DNA from: JBLNCE01 sp050260415
GTDB taxonomy: Bacteria; Bacillota; UBA4882; JAAYXC01
DNA: 43,251 nucleotides
Assembly: GCA_050260415.1 (NCBI GenBank)
Contig: JBLNCE010000139.1
Span: 1 to 43,251, forward strand
Reading direction: 5' to 3'
The position numbers and the translations under genes were made by a program. Below, piece after piece: positions 7,414 to 14,743 of the stretch; within the stretch, counting starts at the first letter, position 1; every line of letters begins with the position of its first letter. Under the pieces are notes generated by a model. It ran no database searches, was not told the DNA's origin, and saw nothing but the letters and a program-made list of their open reading frames with translations.

Positions 7414-9083
7414 TCGGGCTCATCTCCTCCAGGCGTCTTGCCTTCCGGCGGCTCCAGCGGTTTCTCCTGCTCTTCCTCTTTCCAGATCTGGGCGCGTTTC
7501 GGCTGCCGCCGCACCTGCAGGGGGTCGAACTGATCCGGCCGCTTTCCGCGTTGCACGGTGGGCCGCATGAGTACGATATCCCGGCTGCGCCTGGTCAGGG
7601 GGGCGATCGGCGCCAGCATGGGCACGCCGAAGCTCTTCTGCCTGACCAGGATGAAGAGATGCAGGTAGGCGCTGAAGGCGATGCCGATGAAACCGAAGGC
7701 CAAGGCGGAGGCGATATAGAAGTAGCGGGTCAGCCGGTAACTGACGGAAGTCGAGAATTCAGGAATCACAAAGGCGCCGATGCCGGTAAAGGCCACGATG
7801 AACAGCAGCACCGGATTGACGATATTGGTGAAGATCGCGGCCAGACCGAGGAAGATCGCAACACCTATGATGAGGGGCATTGACAGGTATTGCGGGCTCC
7901 TGATGCTGGCCTCGCGCAGGAACTCGAAGACGAGCTCCAGGAAGAGCAGCTCGATGATGGTGGGCAGGGGCGTCCGCTGCTTGATGTCGATCAGGGTAAA
8001 GAGCAGGTCCGTGGGTAAAAACTCCGGCTGGTACAAGTTGTAGGCCAGGTAGAGCGCGGGTCCGAAGAGAATGACGAAGACCGCGATGACGCGCACAAAC
8101 CTTTGGTAGATCGCGTTCGGCCAGCGCGTGCTGTAATCCTCGGCTGTATGGAGCAGGCCGGGAAAGGTGGCCGGCATGACCAGGGCCAGCAGGCTGCCAT
8201 CGACCAGGACCGCCACCTTGCCCTCGGCCAGGGCCGCGGCGACCCGTTCCGGCCGCTCGATGCTCAGGATCTGCGCATAAGGAAAGTAGGTGTTATCCTC
8301 GATCAACTGCTCCAGTTCGCCGCTGTCCATGATGAAACTGGTCTTGATCCCGTGGACGCGGCGCAATACTTCCTTGACCAGCCGCGGGTTGGTGATCCCG
8401 TCCACGTGCAGCACGGCGCATCTGGTCCGGCTGAGGGTGCCGACCTCGGCCTCCTGCACCCGCAGGCGCGGCGTGCGCAGGTGTTTCCTGATCAGCGCCA
8501 GGTTGGTCTCGAGATCCTCGACCAGGCTCTCCTGCGAGCCCTTGACCACCCGCTCGGAGACGGGCTTGCCGATCTGCCGGTGGGGGGAGCCCTTGGAACC
8601 CGCCACGATGAAGCGCCGCTCGCCGGCGAGGAGGATCAGGGTGTTGCCGTGGAGCAAACGCTCCAGGCCGCGGTTCGGGTCTTCCTCGATCGCCGCCCGA
8701 TCCGTGGCGAGTTCCGCCAGGATGGATTCGAGCCGCGCCTCACCGGCCGCCGGAATCCTGGCGATGATGTCGTCCGCCAGGATCTTGCGATCCACCGAGT
8801 CGAGCAGGAAGAGAACCGCGGCCCCTTTGCCGCCGACGCGCAGGTCGCGCCGCCCGAGCATCCCGTGTTTGCCGAAGAGTTCCGCGAAGATGCCGATATC
8901 CGCCGCCAGGTCGCCGGTGAGGGTTGTTCCCGGCGCGAGCAGGAAACGCTCGTCGTAGAAATCCCTTTCTTTATTCTCCTTTGCTTCCACCTCCCCCGGC
9001 TCGTCCCAGGCCAGGACGAACCCGGGCTCGGCACGAGGTTCCTTGAAGGTGACGAGGTTCTTGAGCGGCTTGGGCAGCGGCAA
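7410..9083 (-). CDS. gerA: Spore germination receptor subunit GerA
   Basis: A 557-residue GerA-family protein: an N-terminal soluble half (about residues 40-330) with LLHGNTLILL and KGSQESLVEDLETNLALIRKHLR-type signatures, four to five transmembrane helices between about 335 and 475, and a charged proline-rich cytosolic tail with a run of Glu/Lys/Pro. It is the signalling subunit of a germinant receptor in the spore inner membrane. The start is TTG at 9083: a stop codon lies two codons upstream and no other start exists nearby; GAGG about 10 bases upstream serves as a weak ribosome site. First gene of a four-gene operon. Confidence 0.93.
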   Translation of the reverse strand: MPLPKPLKNLVTFKEPRAEPGFVLAWDEPGEVEAKENKERDFYDERFLLAPGTTLTGDLAADIGIFAELFGKHGMLGRRDLRVGGKGAAVLFLLDSVDRKILADDIIARIPAAGEARLESILAELATDRAAIEEDPNRGLERLLHGNTLILLAGERRFIVAGSKGSPHRQIGKPVSERVVKGSQESLVEDLETNLALIRKHLRTPRLRVQEAEVGTLSRTRCAVLHVDGITNPRLVKEVLRRVHGIKTSFIMDSGELEQLIEDNTYFPYAQILSIERPERVAAALAEGKVAVLVDGSLLALVMPATFPGLLHTAEDYSTRWPNAIYQRFVRVIAVFVILFGPALYLAYNLYQPEFLPTDLLFTLIDIKQRTPLPTIIELLFLELVFEFLREASIRSPQYLSMPLIIGVAIFLGLAAIFTNIVNPVLLFIVAFTGIGAFVIPEFSTSVSYRLTRYFYIASALAFGFIGIAFSAYLHLFILVRQKSFGVPMLAPIAPLTRRSRDIVLMRPTVQRGKRPDQFDPLQVRRQPKRAQIWKEEEQEKPLEPPEGKTPGGDEPE

Positions 9084-9109
9084 GGGCTAGGGCCTCGTTT
9101 CTTGCTTTC

Positions 9110-9116
9110 TAGTATG
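9110..9116 (-). promoter_or_regulatory. Candidate sigma-G/F -10 element of the germination operon
   Basis: On the minus strand the bases CATACTA match the -10 consensus of the forespore sigma factors and lie 27 bases before the gerA start. The corresponding -35 is not convincing, so the assignment is tentative. The rest of 9084-9308 shows no gene. Confidence 0.35.
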
Positions 9117-9308
9117 TAGATTAACCATCTGTTTCGGGGATTATATCGGGTAAGAGGATGAAGAATGAGGCGCTTCTTCTTGAGGGATCTGGATGATGAG
9201 TTTGAGACACGTGCAAAGCACAGCCCAGAGAGCGACGAACTGCGATTTCCCATCTAGCGTTTGGAGGGATAGCGGCGGGTCCGGCTGGGCCGCTCGATGC
9301 GTCCCCGG

Positions 9309-9848
9309 TTATCCCGCCAACGGCGTGGCAGGCGCGGAACGTCTGAAAACGCTGCGCCAGCGGATAAGGTAATCGAGGCCCGAGCCGACGCTCAGGACCA
9401 GGGGAAACCAGAGGAGGGGCACGGCCCATTGCGGCTTGAGGATGATGCCGGGTACGGCCAGGAGTTGGCTGAAAGTCTTGGCTTTGCCGAGCCAACTGGC
9501 GCCCGTCTGTTCGCCGCGCCTGCCGGCGAGTTGACGGAGGATGGTGACCATGACCTCGCGGCCGAGGATCACCCAGACCATCCACCAGGGTACCCGGCCC
9601 AGATTAGCCAGGGAAATGAGGGCCGAAGAGACCAGGACCTTGTCCGCGAACGGATCGAAGGACTTGCCGAACTGCGTCGTCTGTTTGCGCACGCGGGCCG
9701 CCCATCCATCCAGCCCGTCGGTCAGGCCCGCGAGGACGAAGAATCCCGCCGCAATCAGCGCCTGGTGGGGGACGTTCCAGAAAAGGAACAACACGCTGAT
9801 AGGCGCCAGAACAATACGCAGAGCCGTTAGACTATTAGCCAGGTTCAA
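9309..9848 (-). CDS. pgsA: CDP-diacylglycerol-glycerol-3-phosphate 3-phosphatidyltransferase
   Basis: A 179-residue CDP-alcohol phosphatidyltransferase that makes phosphatidylglycerol phosphate, the first committed step of anionic phospholipid synthesis in the cytoplasmic membrane. The complete motif DG-x2-AR-x8-G-x3-D-x3-D is present (Asp47 to Asp69), and the length and 4-5 hydrophobic helices are typical of PgsA. The start is TTG at 9848 with a TGGAGGA ribosome site 9 bases upstream. The order rimO then pgsA is common in Firmicutes. Other members of the family (e.g. phosphatidylserine synthase) are less likely because of the N-terminal NLANSLTALRI segment. Confidence 0.93.
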   Translation of the reverse strand: MNLANSLTALRIVLAPISVLFLFWNVPHQALIAAGFFVLAGLTDGLDGWAARVRKQTTQFGKSFDPFADKVLVSSALISLANLGRVPWWMVWVILGREVMVTILRQLAGRRGEQTGASWLGKAKTFSQLLAVPGIILKPQWAVPLLWFPLVLSVGSGLDYLIRWRSVFRRSAPATPLAG

Positions 9849-9910
9849 CGCGCAAATCCTCCAGATTTTGCATCCTTGCTACATATCTAGCTTCGACGCG
9901 GGCTGGCAAA

Positions 9911-9938
9911 CTCCTGCCGGAATTAATCAGGCAGGAGG
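9911..9938. repeat. Inverted repeat CTCCTGCC/GGCAGGAG
   Basis: Two 8-base arms around GGAATTAATCA in the space between rimO and pgsA. The core resembles the GGAATTAATTCC palindromes at 6155 and 11549. The surrounding space 9849-10188 (340 bases) has no gene and also holds the two heptamer arrays and a GTAGGGG hairpin. Confidence 0.55.
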
Positions 9939-9960
9939 CGTTAGGCATGAGGCGAGAGTA

Positions 9961-10016
9961 AAAAGTCAAGAGTCGCGCGTCACGCGTCACGAGTCACGCG
10001 TCGCGAGTCACGAACC
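9961..10016. repeat. Heptanucleotide tandem array, consensus RCGMGTC
   Basis: Eight consecutive 7-base units, six ending in CGTC or AGTC after RCG (e.g. ACGCGTC, ACGAGTC, GCGCGTC). The exact 7-base period in non-coding DNA resembles the short tandemly repeated repetitive sequences known from cyanobacteria. Confidence 0.85.
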
Positions 10017-10040
10017 ACAGGGTCCCAATACATCGTATCC

Positions 10041-10065
10041 GTAGGGGCGCACGGCTTGTGCGCCC
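10041..10065. repeat. GTAGGGG-type hairpin repeat
   Basis: A second exact copy of the hairpin at 2061-2085 (arms GGGCGCAC and GTGCGCCC, 5-base loop). Two identical copies 8 kb apart show that this is a dispersed repeat rather than a gene-specific terminator. Confidence 0.8.
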
Positions 10066-10146
10066 GGGTAGAGACGGAATAAGGCGTCACAAGGCACTTG
10101 CCGCCAGGGCGAAAGCCAGGCTTCCCAGTGAGGATTTGCTTCTATC

Positions 10147-10202
10147 TTTTGCCTTTTGCCTTTTGCCTCTTGCCTCATGCCTCATGCCTCATGCCTCATG
10201 CC
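10147..10202. repeat. Heptanucleotide tandem array TTTTGCC/TCATGCC overlapping the rimO stop
   Basis: Eight units in a row: three TTTTGCC, one TCTTGCC and four TCATGCC. The rimO stop codon (10189-10191) and the last residues of the protein (HEA) lie inside the seventh and eighth units, so the array has grown into the end of the gene and supplies its stop. Confidence 0.9.
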
Positions 10203-11532
10203 TGCCCTCCACGGGCACTGCTTCCAGATCGTACGCGCCGGCCTTGACCGCCTTTACCGAGATAAAATCCCCGCGTTTGCCATCTTCAATCCGCACGTGG
10301 ATCAACCCGTCGACCTCGGGCGCTTCGCGTTCCGAACGCGCGAGCCAGAACCCCGGGCGTTCCGGGTGCGGAGCTTCGAGCAAGACGGGGAATACACGGC
10401 CGACGCGGGCGGCAAGCAATTCCCGCGAGACAGCCTGCTGGATGGCCATGATCTGCGCACGGCGGTCTTTCTTGACGCGCGCCGGGATCTGCCGGGGCAG
10501 CATGGCCGCGGGCGTGCCTTCTTCGCGCGAATACTCAAAGACGCCGAGCCAATCGAAGCGATACTCCGTGACGAAGCCGCATAATTCCCGAAACTCCGAT
10601 TCCGTTTCGCCGGGGAAACCGACAATCAGGGATGTGCGTAAGGCCAAGGCCGGTATGCGGTCCCGCAGGCGATCGAGGAGGCGGCGGATCAACTCGGGAT
10701 CGCCGGGACGCCCCATCTCCCGGAGGACGCGTGGGGAGATGTGCTGCAAGGGCAGATCCAGGTAACGGCAGAGACCGTCCCCGGCGGCCAGGAGACCGAT
10801 GAGTTCGTCGTCGATCCGGGTGGGGTAGGCGTACAGGAGACGCCACCAGCGTGGACCCTCGACCCGGATGAGCCTGCGCAGCAGTCCGGCCAGGGTCGGG
10901 CGGCCGGGCAGATCATGTCCGTAGGCCGTGGTATCCTGGGCGATCAGCGTCACTTCGGCCACGCCCTCACGGCCCATGGACTCGGCCTCAACGACGATGT
11001 CCTCAGGCGTCCTGCTCCGGTAGGCGCCGCGCAAATGTGGTATCACACAATAGCGGCAGCGGTTGTCGCAGCCGTCGGCGATGCGGAGGTACGCGCGGTG
11101 GGGCGGGGTGGAACGAAGACGCGGCCAGGTCGCGTCGGGCGCCATCTCGGGCGGCCCGGCGGCGAGCAGGCCCGGCGCCTCGCCCGCCCGGTCGATCAGC
11201 GCCGCGATTTCCCCGTAGTTCGCCCGCGTCACCCAGAGGTCGACCTCGGGCATCTCCCGCGCCATTTCCTCGCCGTGTCTCTGCACCAGGCAACCGGCGG
11301 CGATGAGCACGCGGCAGCGTCCTTTCCTCTTCCAGGAAGCGGCCTCAAGCAGAGCGGAGACGGCCTCTTCCTTGGCCGCCTCGATAAAGCCGCAGGTGTT
11401 GACGATGATTACCTCGGCCTGGGACGGGTCGGTGGTGATGGTGTAGCCAGCCACCGCCAGCCGCCCGAGGATGAGTTCCGAATCGACCAGGTTCTTGGCG
11501 CAGCCAAGGGAGATCAAGGCCAGACTTGGCAA
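10189..11532 (-). CDS. rimO: Ribosomal protein S12 methylthiotransferase RimO
   Basis: A 447-residue radical SAM methylthiotransferase that modifies an aspartate of ribosomal protein S12. The N-terminal UPF0004 domain has the three conserved cysteines Cys11, Cys47 and Cys81 (SLGCAKNLVDSE, NTCGFI, AGCLVQR) for the auxiliary cluster. The radical SAM domain has CxxxCxxC at Cys155/159/162. A TRAM-type C-terminal region follows about residue 370. SLGCAKNLVDSE and the length separate it from MiaB and MtaB. The start is TTG with AGGAGG 7 bases upstream. The last residues are encoded by a heptamer repeat array. Confidence 0.96.
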   Translation of the reverse strand: MPSLALISLGCAKNLVDSELILGRLAVAGYTITTDPSQAEVIIVNTCGFIEAAKEEAVSALLEAASWKRKGRCRVLIAAGCLVQRHGEEMAREMPEVDLWVTRANYGEIAALIDRAGEAPGLLAAGPPEMAPDATWPRLRSTPPHRAYLRIADGCDNRCRYCVIPHLRGAYRSRTPEDIVVEAESMGREGVAEVTLIAQDTTAYGHDLPGRPTLAGLLRRLIRVEGPRWWRLLYAYPTRIDDELIGLLAAGDGLCRYLDLPLQHISPRVLREMGRPGDPELIRRLLDRLRDRIPALALRTSLIVGFPGETESEFRELCGFVTEYRFDWLGVFEYSREEGTPAAMLPRQIPARVKKDRRAQIMAIQQAVSRELLAARVGRVFPVLLEAPHPERPGFWLARSEREAPEVDGLIHVRIEDGKRGDFISVKAVKAGAYDLEAVPVEGRHEA

Positions 11533-11548
11533 GAGAAGACCTCCTAGA

Positions 11549-11572
11549 CGCCCAGGATTAAATTCCTGGGCG
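11549..11572. repeat. Palindrome of the GCCCAGGAAT family upstream of rimO
   Basis: Near-perfect palindrome with arms CGCCCAGGA and TCCTGGGCG around a TTAAAT core, immediately upstream of the rimO ribosome site. It matches the left end of the element at 6150-6320 and is likewise followed by GATGCATC. Confidence 0.7.
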
Positions 11573-11602
11573 GAGATGCATCAAGACGTATGGTAAAAAT
11601 GA

Positions 11603-12034
11603 TCATTCCGAACGTGGTTTCGGATCCCGCGGTCCACGTTTCGCGCGCCGCCGGGGTACCGGGGCGCTGTCCTTTCGCGCCAGAAAACGCGCCATCTCCA
11701 GGACGGCGTGGCGGTCCTCCGCGGAACGGATCGCGGTCAGCTGCGCGTGCAATTCGGAGAGGTAGCCGCGCCAGCCGGGGTCGTCCTCGGAGGCAAGGCC
11801 GTATTCGGGCAACGGTTCCCTGACGGAGAGGCCGTCCCCGATATCCCGGCCCAACAGCCAGTCGGTCGTGGTGTCGAGACAGCGGGCCAGGTTCAGCAGG
11901 ACGGCCGAGTCAGGTTCACGGGCGCCGTTTTCGTACTGACTGATCGCTGATTTCCCCACACCGGCGGCCCGCCCAAGCTCGGCTTGGGTAAGGCCTTTCG
12001 CCTGGCGGAGTTCTTTCAATCGTTCGCCGATCAG
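11603..12034 (-). CDS. XRE-family helix-turn-helix transcriptional regulator
   Basis: A small DNA-binding repressor. The N-terminal HTH_3 domain contains LTQAELGRAAGVGKSAISQYE followed by a helix ending DWLLGR; the rest (to about 143 residues) is charged with a very basic Arg/Lys/Pro tail. The start is uncertain. A TTG at 12019 has no ribosome site. A CTG at 12034 has GGAGG 8 bases upstream and restores the usual LIGERLKELR beginning of such proteins. A stop codon seven codons further upstream rules out anything longer with ATG or GTG. I prefer the CTG start. GTTCAC-type sites in the upstream region suggest autoregulation. Confidence 0.85.
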   Translation of the reverse strand: MIGERLKELRQAKGLTQAELGRAAGVGKSAISQYENGAREPDSAVLLNLARCLDTTTDWLLGRDIGDGLSVREPLPEYGLASEDDPGWRGYLSELHAQLTAIRSAEDRHAVLEMARFLARKDSAPVPRRRAKRGPRDPKPRSE

Positions 12035-12060
12035 AGCGATCCCCTCCGGTTTCTACTCCT

Positions 12061-12153
12061 ATTCTAGCACAAAAATCGCGGTTCACAAAGCGGGAAGATG
12101 GCGCTTGACAATTCACGAAACGTGAACTAAAATTAAGTTAACTGGATGTGAAC
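12061..12153. promoter_or_regulatory. Divergent promoter and operator region of the XRE regulator
   Basis: On the + strand TTGACA (12105-12110), a 17-base spacer and TAAAAT (12128-12133) form a near-perfect vegetative promoter. The spacer contains the palindrome TTCACGAAACGTGAA (12112-12126). Further GTTCAC/GTGAAC half sites lie at 12081-12086 and 12148-12153. On the minus strand TTGTGA, 16 bases and TAGAAT (ending 12061) could drive the regulator gene, with the 12081 half site over its -35. This is the layout of an autoregulated repressor with a divergent target. Confidence 0.65.
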
Positions 12154-12511
12154 CAGTCTTGACAATTGGGAGTTTTGAGTGTTGATTTTGAGTTGCCGGG
12201 GAGGGATGCGCAGGACGATCGAGTATAGGGGGATCTAAGAGAGCTGTGAAAACCTCGGATATACACGGGCAGAGGCGTGGAGGATTAACGAACGAGAGTT
12301 GATCTGGCAGGTTTTTCCTCCGATGCTTTCTTAGCGCCTCCGCATCTCCGCGGGAGAACAATGTCTTTTCCATCGCTCCCGATGGGCTGGCCCTTTAGCC
12401 TTGTCCTTACCGGCGGCGCAAAAGGATCCAGAATTGGATCAACACTGGCAGGAATCGGCGCGGATGCGTCAAAATGATGCGAAATATTACACAAATCGAG
12501 CGAGGTGTTAT
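12154..12511. other. Non-coding leader between operator region and lipoprotein gene
   Basis: About 360 bases without a convincing gene. A second TTGACA (12159-12164) follows the last half site. Around 12325-12360 lies a CCTCCGCATCTCCGCGGG-type segment, a sort of dispersed non-coding repeat that often yields spurious reading frames. If the promoter at 12105 drives the lipoprotein gene, its leader is near 380 bases. Confidence 0.5.
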
Positions 12512-12514
12512 TTG

Positions 12515-13507
12515 GTGAAAAGAGCGTGTATTTCCGGCCTCTTTGTCGTGTGTTTGGTATTGACGCTGGTTTGCGGCTGCTTGCCCCCGCCGCGGACGGG
12601 GGATGGGCGGGTGAAGTTGAATGTTTCGTGGGCAAACAAGACTGCCTGGCGGTCGCTGAGTGAGATCACATCGGTTACGGCGGTGCTGTCCAGGCAGAGC
12701 CTGACGGTAACCAGGGCCCTTACCGTAAATCCCACGACCAGCTCGGCCTCGGGTGAGATAGGCGGCCTGTACGCAGGTGAATGGACCATCCGCATCGAGG
12801 CGGCGATGGCGGACGCAACGGTCATCTACTCCGGGCAGACAAAAGTGATGGTTGTTTCCGGGGGGACCAGCCCCGTATCGATGACGCTCAATCCAGCCCC
12901 CGGCACATTGGACGTCACGCTGGACGTCTCGTTCTTGATCGCGGCGGGCCAGACGGTGACCGAGGGCAAAGTTTACATATACATGGATCCCGCCACTGGG
13001 TCGTCGACCACCGAGGAGATGTCTCTGGAGGGCACGAACCTCCATGCGTTGGTCGAGAATCTGGCCCCCAGGACCTATGACGCCAAGGTCTGCGTACCGC
13101 AGGTCACAGACGCGATTTTTACCAGCGAATACTTCCAGTTCGACATCCTGCCGGGGCGGGCGACCACCGTCTTCCTGGGCGCGGATGGTAACGTCGCCGT
13201 GAACGTGGACATCGTGGAGGAGCCGGGCCGGGTGGCGGGGTTTACAGCGGTTAAGTCACAGGATGGAACCCAGGTCTTTCTAAACTGGACAGTGGTGCCC
13301 GGCGCTACCGGCTACCGGGTCTACCGGACGGATGATGAAGGGCGTTTTCGACAGTTGGTTGTGCTTGAGGGCGGAAGCATCTCGAGCCATACGGACACAA
13401 GCATCACCACAGCCAAGCCCTACGCCGGGATGGTGCGCTACGCCGTGGCCGCGCTGGCGGGGGAATTGGAGGGGCTCAGGTCGGATCCGGCCTCGGTAAC
13501 GTTGTAA
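12515..13507 (+). CDS. Predicted lipoprotein with C-terminal fibronectin type III domain
   Basis: About 330 residues. The signal peptide (KRACISGLFVVCLVLTLVCGC) ends in a lipobox-like VCGC (Cys22) followed by prolines, so the protein should be lipid-anchored outside the cytoplasmic membrane. The middle part is rich in beta-forming Thr/Val, and the last about 90 residues fit a fibronectin III fold (VFLNWTVVPGATGYRVYRT). Start: GTG at 12515 or the adjoining TTG at 12512; GAGG lies 6-9 bases upstream. The frame stays open further upstream but lacks a signal there. Function unknown; binding of carbohydrate or protein partners is a guess. Confidence 0.75.
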   Translation: MKRACISGLFVVCLVLTLVCGCLPPPRTGDGRVKLNVSWANKTAWRSLSEITSVTAVLSRQSLTVTRALTVNPTTSSASGEIGGLYAGEWTIRIEAAMADATVIYSGQTKVMVVSGGTSPVSMTLNPAPGTLDVTLDVSFLIAAGQTVTEGKVYIYMDPATGSSTTEEMSLEGTNLHALVENLAPRTYDAKVCVPQVTDAIFTSEYFQFDILPGRATTVFLGADGNVAVNVDIVEEPGRVAGFTAVKSQDGTQVFLNWTVVPGATGYRVYRTDDEGRFRQLVVLEGGSISSHTDTSITTAKPYAGMVRYAVAALAGELEGLRSDPASVTL

Positions 13508-13527
13508 ACAGCGCTTTCCATTAACCA

Positions 13528-13657
13528 ATGTCACTCTGAGCGCAGCGAAGAATCTCCAGGACAAGATCGAGCACCGATGTTAGCCTAAAATGCGGTAGTT
13601 ATTCCCAGTCGATCCTGCCCGCGGATCGAAGACTCTTCGTTTCGCTCGGAGTGACAC
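13528..13657. mobile_element. MITE-like element with terminal inverted repeats
   Basis: A 130-base element with inverted ends ATGTCACTCTGAGCGCAGCG... (13528-13555) and its near complement (13630-13657, ...TTCGCTCGGAGTGACAC). It lies between two convergent genes and encodes nothing. Repeats reading TGTCATTCCGAGCGCAGCGA are widespread in bacterial genomes. A single end recurs at 15925-15952. Confidence 0.75.
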
Positions 13658-13671
13658 GAAACACGTCCCTC

Positions 13672-14619
13672 TCAGACCTTGCGTACTTCGCCCCACCAGG
13701 CCGCAAGGCGCGCCAGGCCGTCGTGCAGGGTTACGCGCGGTTCGTAGCCGAGTAACCGGCGCGCCCGGCCGATCCCGGCCAAGGACTCGCGCACGTCGCC
13801 CGGTCGCGGCGGGGCATAGTCGGCCGCCGCGGGCACGCCCAGGATGCCCGCCAACTCACTGAGCAGGTCGTTGATGCTGACGCTGTTGCCGCCGGCGATA
13901 TTCACGATCTCGCCGTGCGTCGCCGGCACGTTCAAGGCGGCGAGATTGGCCTGCACGACATCGTCCACATGGACAAAGTCCCGCGTCTGCCCGCCGTCGC
14001 CGTAGATCGTGGGGCGGCGCCCGGCGTGGAGGAGATCGAGGAACTTCGGGATCACCGCGGCGTATTGCGAGGTGGGATCCTGGCGCGGGCCGAAGACGTT
14101 GAAGTAGCGTAAGCTCATCGTCTCAAGCCCGTAAGAATGATAATAAGCCTGGCAGAACATCTCCGCGGCGACCTTGGCCGCGGCGTAGGGCGAGAGCGCC
14201 CGGGGAGCCATGGTCTCCACCTTCGGCGATTCGGGGATGTCCCCATAAGCCGCGGAGGATCCGGCCATGACCACGCGTTTGACGCCCGCTTCCCGGGCCG
14301 CCGCGAGGACGTTCACGGTCCCGCGGACGATGATATCGCAGGCTTCGTCCGGGTGGTCGACGGAGGCGGGGACGGAAACGAGCGCGGCCTCATGGAGGAT
14401 GAAACGCGCCCCCGCAACCGCGTCACGCACCGCGGCTTCATCCCGGACGTCGCCCCGGCGGAAATCGATGCGGTCCATGACCGCCGCTAGGTTTTCGCGC
14501 TTGCCGCTGGAGAGATCGTCCAGAACTCTGACCGCGTGCCCGCGCGCCAAGAGGGCCTCGACGAGGTGCGAGCCGATGAATCCGGCGCCGCCGGTGACTA
14601 ACACGAGGGGTTCGGACAA
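13672..14619 (-). CDS. NAD-dependent epimerase, UDP-glucose/UDP-GlcNAc 4-epimerase-like
   Basis: A 315-residue extended short-chain dehydrogenase/reductase. The NAD-binding GGAGFIG is at residues 10-16, the catalytic Tyr145-x3-Lys149 lies in SPYAAAK, and Ser in AGSSAAYGD precedes it. C-terminal signatures NVFGPRQDP and YGDGGQTRDFVHVDDVV are typical of the WbpP/Gne/GalE branch acting at C4 of UDP-hexoses. It probably supplies UDP-Gal, UDP-GalNAc or the uronate form to the neighbouring polysaccharide genes. The start is TTG with AGGAGG 8 bases upstream. It is separated from the Wzi-like gene by about 120 bases. Substrate not decidable by eye. Confidence 0.9.
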   Translation of the reverse strand: MSEPLVLVTGGAGFIGSHLVEALLARGHAVRVLDDLSSGKRENLAAVMDRIDFRRGDVRDEAAVRDAVAGARFILHEAALVSVPASVDHPDEACDIIVRGTVNVLAAAREAGVKRVVMAGSSAAYGDIPESPKVETMAPRALSPYAAAKVAAEMFCQAYYHSYGLETMSLRYFNVFGPRQDPTSQYAAVIPKFLDLLHAGRRPTIYGDGGQTRDFVHVDDVVQANLAALNVPATHGEIVNIAGGNSVSINDLLSELAGILGVPAAADYAPPRPGDVRESLAGIGRARRLLGYEPRVTLHDGLARLAAWWGEVRKV

Positions 14620-14743
14620 GGGATCAACCTCCTAGAAGTGTTGTAAGGCCAAGCCGTCGCATGCAATCCCGTCCGTGGCATCCCATCTCCGGCTCGATCT
14701 GGATAATGTTTGGTTCCATTATACCGCACAGTTTACGTGTCTG

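Noticed and set aside
8103..9119. Long open frame on the + strand opposite gerA
   Set aside because: Antisense shadow of a recognised GerA protein; no ribosome site or family features.
9961..10202. CRISPR array
   Set aside because: The units are 7 bases long and directly adjacent with no spacers; these are simple tandem arrays.
12113..12373. Possible 86-codon gene on the minus strand
   Set aside because: Its N-terminal part (SRGDAEALRKHR) is a common false translation of a dispersed non-coding repeat, and it covers the operator region.
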